From contig CAJKFC010000015.1 in assembly GCA_905199135.1 (NCBI GenBank), positions 1 through 26,099 on the forward strand: a stretch of 26,099 bases of DNA, given 5' to 3'. Source of the DNA: an uncultured Eubacteriales bacterium (GTDB taxonomy: Bacteria; Bacillota; Clostridia; Oscillospirales; Butyricicoccaceae). Made by a program: the position numbers and the translations under genes. Shown here piece after piece: positions 23,176-26,099 of this stretch. Below the pieces are notes generated by a model. It had not been told where the DNA came from. It was given only the letters and a program-made list of their open reading frames with translations, and searched no databases. Position 1 is the first letter of the stretch. The number at the start of each line of letters is the position of its first letter.

Positions 23176-23205
23176 AAAATAAACCGACCTCGGTCGGTTT
23201 ATTTT
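23176..23205. terminator. Shared terminator between convergent genes
   Basis: AAAATAAACCGACC and GGTCGGTTTATTTT form a near-perfect stem with a tiny loop. A and T runs on both sides let it stop the helicase message rightward and the GH18-like gene leftward; the latter's stop codon lies in the right arm. Confidence 0.88.
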
Positions 23206-23966
23206 AATATTGAGGCGGTATTCTCTTTAAAATCGGAGTATAAGAGAAAGGCGTACGGTATGCCCATCTGTTCGGCGATATCAAGCTTTGCGCGGGCGGT
23301 GTCTGCGTCGTCAAACAGGACAAAATGATGTTCTCCGTTCTCTGAATATGTAAAATATTTGGAGCACAGGTCTTTTGAAAAAAAGACCGACGGGCTGTGT
23401 TTTTCCGTTATCTCGCAAAGCTCTCTGTCGCTTATGTCTCTGCCCTCGGGCATGTATGACGGCATGGTGAAATCCTTGCGTGTCAAAGAGACATCGAGAC
23501 ATATGTTTTCACAGCCGTAGGCGCTTACGGCGTCTCTCAGCATCTGCGAAAAGCTTCCGCCGCTTATCGACGAGGATATGACTGTCTTCGCGCCGGAGGT
23601 GTTTCCCGCAAACATGCGGGGGACAAAAATCGTAAAGCCGGGAGAGCGGATAAACTGCGAGGCATAGCTCAAAAGAAGGGCGCTCTGGGGGTTTTCAAAG
23701 TCGAAGAACACCCCTGAAAAACGCCTTATTCGGCATTCTCTCGCGATATCGGCGGCCAGCTTCTGAAAATCGGCGTCGGCACAGGAGGCGGTGCCGTAGT
23801 CCGAGACATACATAAGGCGGCTGGTGTTTCCGAAAGGGGTGTTTTTGCGGCGGAAAAGCCCCTCCTTATCTATAAAATAGCTGAAAAAAGTACAGTTTCG
23901 CGTTATTTTGAAAACATCGGAGGCCTCATGGGGCGAGGCAAACAGAAAAATTTTGATTTTACGCAT
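23199..23966 (-). CDS. GH18-like TIM-barrel protein of unknown function
   Basis: A 255-residue cytoplasmic protein. The pattern suggests a GH18-like barrel: FSGVFFDFE (83-91) aligns with the catalytic strand DGIDIDFE, keeping D89 and E91 but replacing the earlier aspartates. FDDADTARAKLDIAEQMGIP (218-237) looks like the last helix-strand of SleL-type GH18 proteins. Other notable runs are VISSSISGGSFSQML, NICLDVSLTRKDFTMPSYMP and FFSKDLCSKYFTY. There is no signal peptide, which is odd for a glycosidase. ATG 23966 is chosen; the GTG at 23978 overlaps the GAGGGAG binding site. The fold call is inferred from motif shape, not from a search. It is convergent with the helicase and divergent from the Nfo-like gene. 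Confidence 0.6.
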   Translation of the reverse strand: MRKIKIFLFASPHEASDVFKITRNCTFFSYFIDKEGLFRRKNTPFGNTSRLMYVSDYGTASCADADFQKLAADIARECRIRRFSGVFFDFENPQSALLLSYASQFIRSPGFTIFVPRMFAGNTSGAKTVISSSISGGSFSQMLRDAVSAYGCENICLDVSLTRKDFTMPSYMPEGRDISDRELCEITEKHSPSVFFSKDLCSKYFTYSENGEHHFVLFDDADTARAKLDIAEQMGIPYAFLLYSDFKENTASILK

Positions 23967-23984
23967 GTTTTTGATCACTCCCTC

Positions 23985-24014
23985 TTGTTAAAGTTATGTT
24001 TTTTGTGGTAAAAT
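23985..24014 (+). promoter_or_regulatory. Promoter of the endonuclease IV-like / M24 pair
   Basis: TTGTTA (23985-23990) and TAAAAT (24009-24014) are 18 bp apart, with TG in the extended -10 position. It overlaps the 5' side of the divergent GH18-like gene. Confidence 0.6.
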
Positions 24015-24044
24015 ATAACCGATAATAAGGAAAAGGAAAAATAT

Positions 24045-24908
24045 ATGGCAGCATTATTCGGCCCTGCGGGCAACAGCGAAAGCTTTTCGAAAAAATATAA
24101 ATCATCAAAAGACGCCCCACTGTGGCTCAAAAACATGGGCCTTACCGCCTATGAGTACCAGTGCGGCAGAGGGGTAAACATAGGGGAGATAACGGCCTCG
24201 GCAATAGGGGAGGAAGGTGTCAAAAACGGCATACAGATATCTGTTCACGCCCCCTATTTTATAAATCTTTCGGCATCTGACAGCGAAAGAGTGGAAAAAA
24301 ACATAAAGTACATCATAGATGCGGCCCGATGCGTAAACTTTATGAAGGGCAGCAGGATAGTGATTCATCTGGGCGGAATCTCCAAAATGACGAGAGACGA
24401 AGCCATGAAGAATACAAAAGCCAATGTAAAAGCTTTTCTGAAGGCACTGGACGATGAGGGGCTTTCCCACATAGTCCCCTGTATCGAAACCATGGGAAAG
24501 ATAAATGTGCTTGGCACTTTGAAAGAAGTACTCACGGTATGCAGAGAGGACGAAAGACTTTTGCCCTGCATAGATTTCGGCCATCTCAACGCCAGAACTT
24601 TGGGGTCTTTGAAAACCTATGAGGATTTTAAAAATATATTCGACACCATGGAGAATATGATAGGGACAGAGAGGGCGAAAATATACCACTCTCATTTCAG
24701 CAAGATAGAGTACAGCAAAGGGGGAGAGGTAAAGCACCTCACCTTTGAGGACGAGGTGTACGGCCCTGAATTTGAGCATATAGCAAAAATTACCGCTGAA
24801 AGAAATTACAGTCCCGTGTTCATATGTGAAAGCGCAGGAACTCAGGCGGAAGACGCTCTGAGTATGAAAAATATATATCAAAATATTTTAAAGGAGAGTG
24901 CGCTATGA
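24045..24908 (+). CDS. Endonuclease IV-like AP endonuclease
   Basis: A 287-residue AP endonuclease 2 family TIM barrel, expected to cut DNA at abasic sites with bound zinc. Metal positions match E. coli Nfo closely: H68 (SVHAPY), H108 (VIHLGG), E148 (CIETMG), D177 and H180 (CIDFGHLNAR), H215 or H217 (YHSHFSK), H231 (VKHLTF) and E262 (CESAG). The usual D of the DxH motif two residues before H231 is valine here, with a glutamate next to it (GGEVKH), so one metal site may be altered. A divergent or repurposed sugar-isomerase-like barrel cannot be fully ruled out. AAGGA lies a short way before the ATG. Its stop overlaps the next start by 4 nt (ATGA). Confidence 0.88.
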   Translation: MAALFGPAGNSESFSKKYKSSKDAPLWLKNMGLTAYEYQCGRGVNIGEITASAIGEEGVKNGIQISVHAPYFINLSASDSERVEKNIKYIIDAARCVNFMKGSRIVIHLGGISKMTRDEAMKNTKANVKAFLKALDDEGLSHIVPCIETMGKINVLGTLKEVLTVCREDERLLPCIDFGHLNARTLGSLKTYEDFKNIFDTMENMIGTERAKIYHSHFSKIEYSKGGEVKHLTFEDEVYGPEFEHIAKITAERNYSPVFICESAGTQAEDALSMKNIYQNILKESAL

Positions 24909-25972
24909 CAAGACTTGAGAGGATCAGGGAGGCGCTCAAAAGGTCGGGAGCCGACGGACTGCTGGTGACCTCCAAAAGCAACAGGAGATATGCCTCACGC
25001 TTTGCATCGTCGGCGGGAGCTGTGTTTATAACGGGGGAAAAGGCCTATCTCATCGTGGATTTCAGATATATTGAGGCGGCGGGAAAAGGCGCCGACCCCG
25101 CCTTTGAGGTGAGAAGCCTCAAAGAGACTTTCCAAAAGGATATTGCGGCGCTCGTAGAGGAAAACGGCGTCAAGACGGTGGCTTTTGAAAACAACTCCAT
25201 GAGCGTATCGGAGTTTGAAAGCTATAAAGCGGTGTGCAAATGCTCTTTCGTGCCCTTCGGCAGCGGTATGGAAACCGTCAGGGAGATCAAGGAGAAAGAA
25301 GAGCTGGAGTACATAAAGACGGCTCAGAGCATTACGGAAAGAGCCTATGCCGCCCTTCTTCCTCAGCTGCATGCGGGAATGACCGAAAAAGAGGTGGCCA
25401 CAATTCTCATGTATGAGATGTATAAAAACGGCGCCGACGGCCTTTCATTCCCGGTAATAGCCGTTTCGGGAGCAAATTCGTCGCTGCCCCACGGCGTGCC
25501 CACCGACAAGGTGATTGAGGACGGCGATTTTCTCACCATGGATTTCGGCGCGGTGTATAAGGGATACTGCTCCGATATGACGAGAACGGTTGCCTTCGGC
25601 TGCATAACCGACGAGATGAAAAATGTCTATGAAACTGTGCTCGAGGCCCAGCTTGCCGCCATAGAGGGAGCAAAGGCCGGCATGAAGGGAAAAGCCATAG
25701 ACGCCATAGCCAGAGACATAATAGCCGAGGCGGGATACGGCGAGTGCTTCCGGCACGGTCTCGGACACTGTGTAGGTCTTGACAACCACGAGGGGCCGAG
25801 AGCCAACAAGATCGAGGAAAAGACATTGGAAAAAGGCCATGTGCTGACTATCGAGCCGGGTATATATATCGCGGGAAGGTTCGGAGTACGCATTGAGGAC
25901 ATGATATATTTCGGCGAAAACGGCATAGAAAACCTCACTTCAGCTCCAAAAGAGCTGTATATCGTAAAGTAA
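24905..25972 (+). CDS. M24 family aminopeptidase P (Xaa-Pro peptidase)
   Basis: A 355-residue dinuclear metallopeptidase that removes N-terminal residues preceding proline. The N-terminal creatinase-like domain (1-125) holds VDFRYIEAA. The pita-bread domain carries the five metal ligands D213 (MDFGA), D224 (CSDMTRT), H288 (GHCVGLDNHEGP), E317 (TIEPG) and E331 (RIED), with substrate histidine H196 (LPHGVP). All are intact. The ATG overlaps the preceding stop as ATGA, with GGAG about 12 nt upstream, so translation is coupled to the Nfo-like gene. In many Bacillota this gene stands before efp, and the next gene here fits that pattern. Confidence 0.95.
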   Translation: MTRLERIREALKRSGADGLLVTSKSNRRYASRFASSAGAVFITGEKAYLIVDFRYIEAAGKGADPAFEVRSLKETFQKDIAALVEENGVKTVAFENNSMSVSEFESYKAVCKCSFVPFGSGMETVREIKEKEELEYIKTAQSITERAYAALLPQLHAGMTEKEVATILMYEMYKNGADGLSFPVIAVSGANSSLPHGVPTDKVIEDGDFLTMDFGAVYKGYCSDMTRTVAFGCITDEMKNVYETVLEAQLAAIEGAKAGMKGKAIDAIARDIIAEAGYGECFRHGLGHCVGLDNHEGPRANKIEEKTLEKGHVLTIEPGIYIAGRFGVRIEDMIYFGENGIENLTSAPKELYIVK

Positions 25973-26006
25973 CGGAAAACACAGGGAAAAAAACAGGAAA
26001 AAGTTG

Positions 26007-26028
26007 CGTTAAAATCTTGATTTTAACG
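26007..26028. promoter_or_regulatory. Perfect 10-bp palindrome (operator candidate)
   Basis: CGTTAAAATC and GATTTTAACG face each other across TT. The TTGATT -35 of the following promoter starts in the loop, so a protein bound here would block RNA polymerase. As RNA it would be a hairpin with too short a loop. Confidence 0.5.
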
Positions 26029-26053
26029 GCGGTATAATGTATAATAGTATAAT
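26017..26053 (+). promoter_or_regulatory. Promoter with three TATAAT copies before the next gene
   Basis: TTGATT (26017-26022) and TATAAT (26040-26045) are 17 bp apart. Two more perfect TATAAT boxes lie at 26033-26038 and 26048-26053, 7 and 8 bp away. The start of transcription should be near 26052. Confidence 0.7.
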
Positions 26054-26089
26054 AGTTAGAATATAAATAAAAGGAGTTTTATTATTTTT

Positions 26090-26099
26090 ATGGCTAAAA
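26090..26099 (+). CDS. Start of the next gene (perhaps elongation factor P), partial
   Basis: Only Met-Ala-Lys and one base are present. AAGGAG (26071-26076) is 13 nt upstream, longer than usual. The suggestion of efp rests only on the common order M24 peptidase then efp in Bacillota; three residues cannot confirm it. Confidence 0.35.

Noticed and set aside
1..26099. CRISPR array, insertion sequence or toxin-antitoxin pair
   Set aside because: No spaced direct repeats, transposase motifs or small paired genes of that kind were seen on either strand.

Overview
The window looks like chromosomal DNA from a low-to-mid GC Bacillota, most likely an anaerobic clostridium of the Oscillospirales/Lachnospirales type. 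The signs are strong GGAGG-type ribosome binding sites, TTGACA/TGnTATAAT promoters, arginine written mostly as AGA/AGG, the family content (RNase Y, DUF1934-ArgS pair, SelA/SelB, stand-alone pyruvate/oxaloacetate carboxyltransferase subunit) and U-tailed hairpin terminators. The placement is inferred from gene content only; there is no rRNA in the window.

Left part (1-8826). A truncated carboxyltransferase gene (oadA/pycB type) is read leftward off the edge. A divergent promoter near 876-904 starts a tight rightward run: a DUF1934 beta-barrel protein, argS, a secreted S41 (CtpA-like) protease, a strange 333-residue protein that reads like a decayed MetH N-terminal half, then selA and selB with no gap between them. 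SelA and SelB imply that the cell uses selenocysteine, but tRNA-Sec and selD are not in this window.

Middle (8827-15686). rny (RNase Y) has its own promoter and terminator. It is followed by a four-helix membrane protein, a convergent 91-residue protein with 18 cysteines, a DMT/EamA exporter, and a cytoplasmic beta-lactamase-fold hydrolase. Two identical tRNA-Val(GAC) genes, 1156 bp apart start to start and each with a near-consensus promoter, bracket a PAS-GGDEF diguanylate cyclase.

Right part. A leftward operon holds a class V aminotransferase (serC role), serA and a DUF1015 protein, followed by a small membrane-anchored protein. No serB is visible, so DUF1015 is a candidate for the last serine step. 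Divergent from it is an M19 dipeptidase, then a HelD-like UvrD-family helicase whose start codon is doubtful. Next comes a leftward GH18-like barrel protein, and divergent from that an endonuclease IV-like gene overlapping an M24 aminopeptidase P. The window ends in a promoter with a perfect palindrome and three TATAAT copies, just before the next gene (perhaps efp).

How the genes work together: much of the window is core informational and amino-acid metabolism (ArgS, RNase Y, tRNA-Val, SelA/SelB, serine synthesis, peptide turnover by M19/M24/S41). The accessory-looking items are the cyclase between the tRNAs, the Cys-rich protein, the MetH relic and the degenerate GH18-like protein. No CRISPR array, insertion sequence, prophage or plasmid origin was seen, and no gene-free stretch reaches 300 bases.
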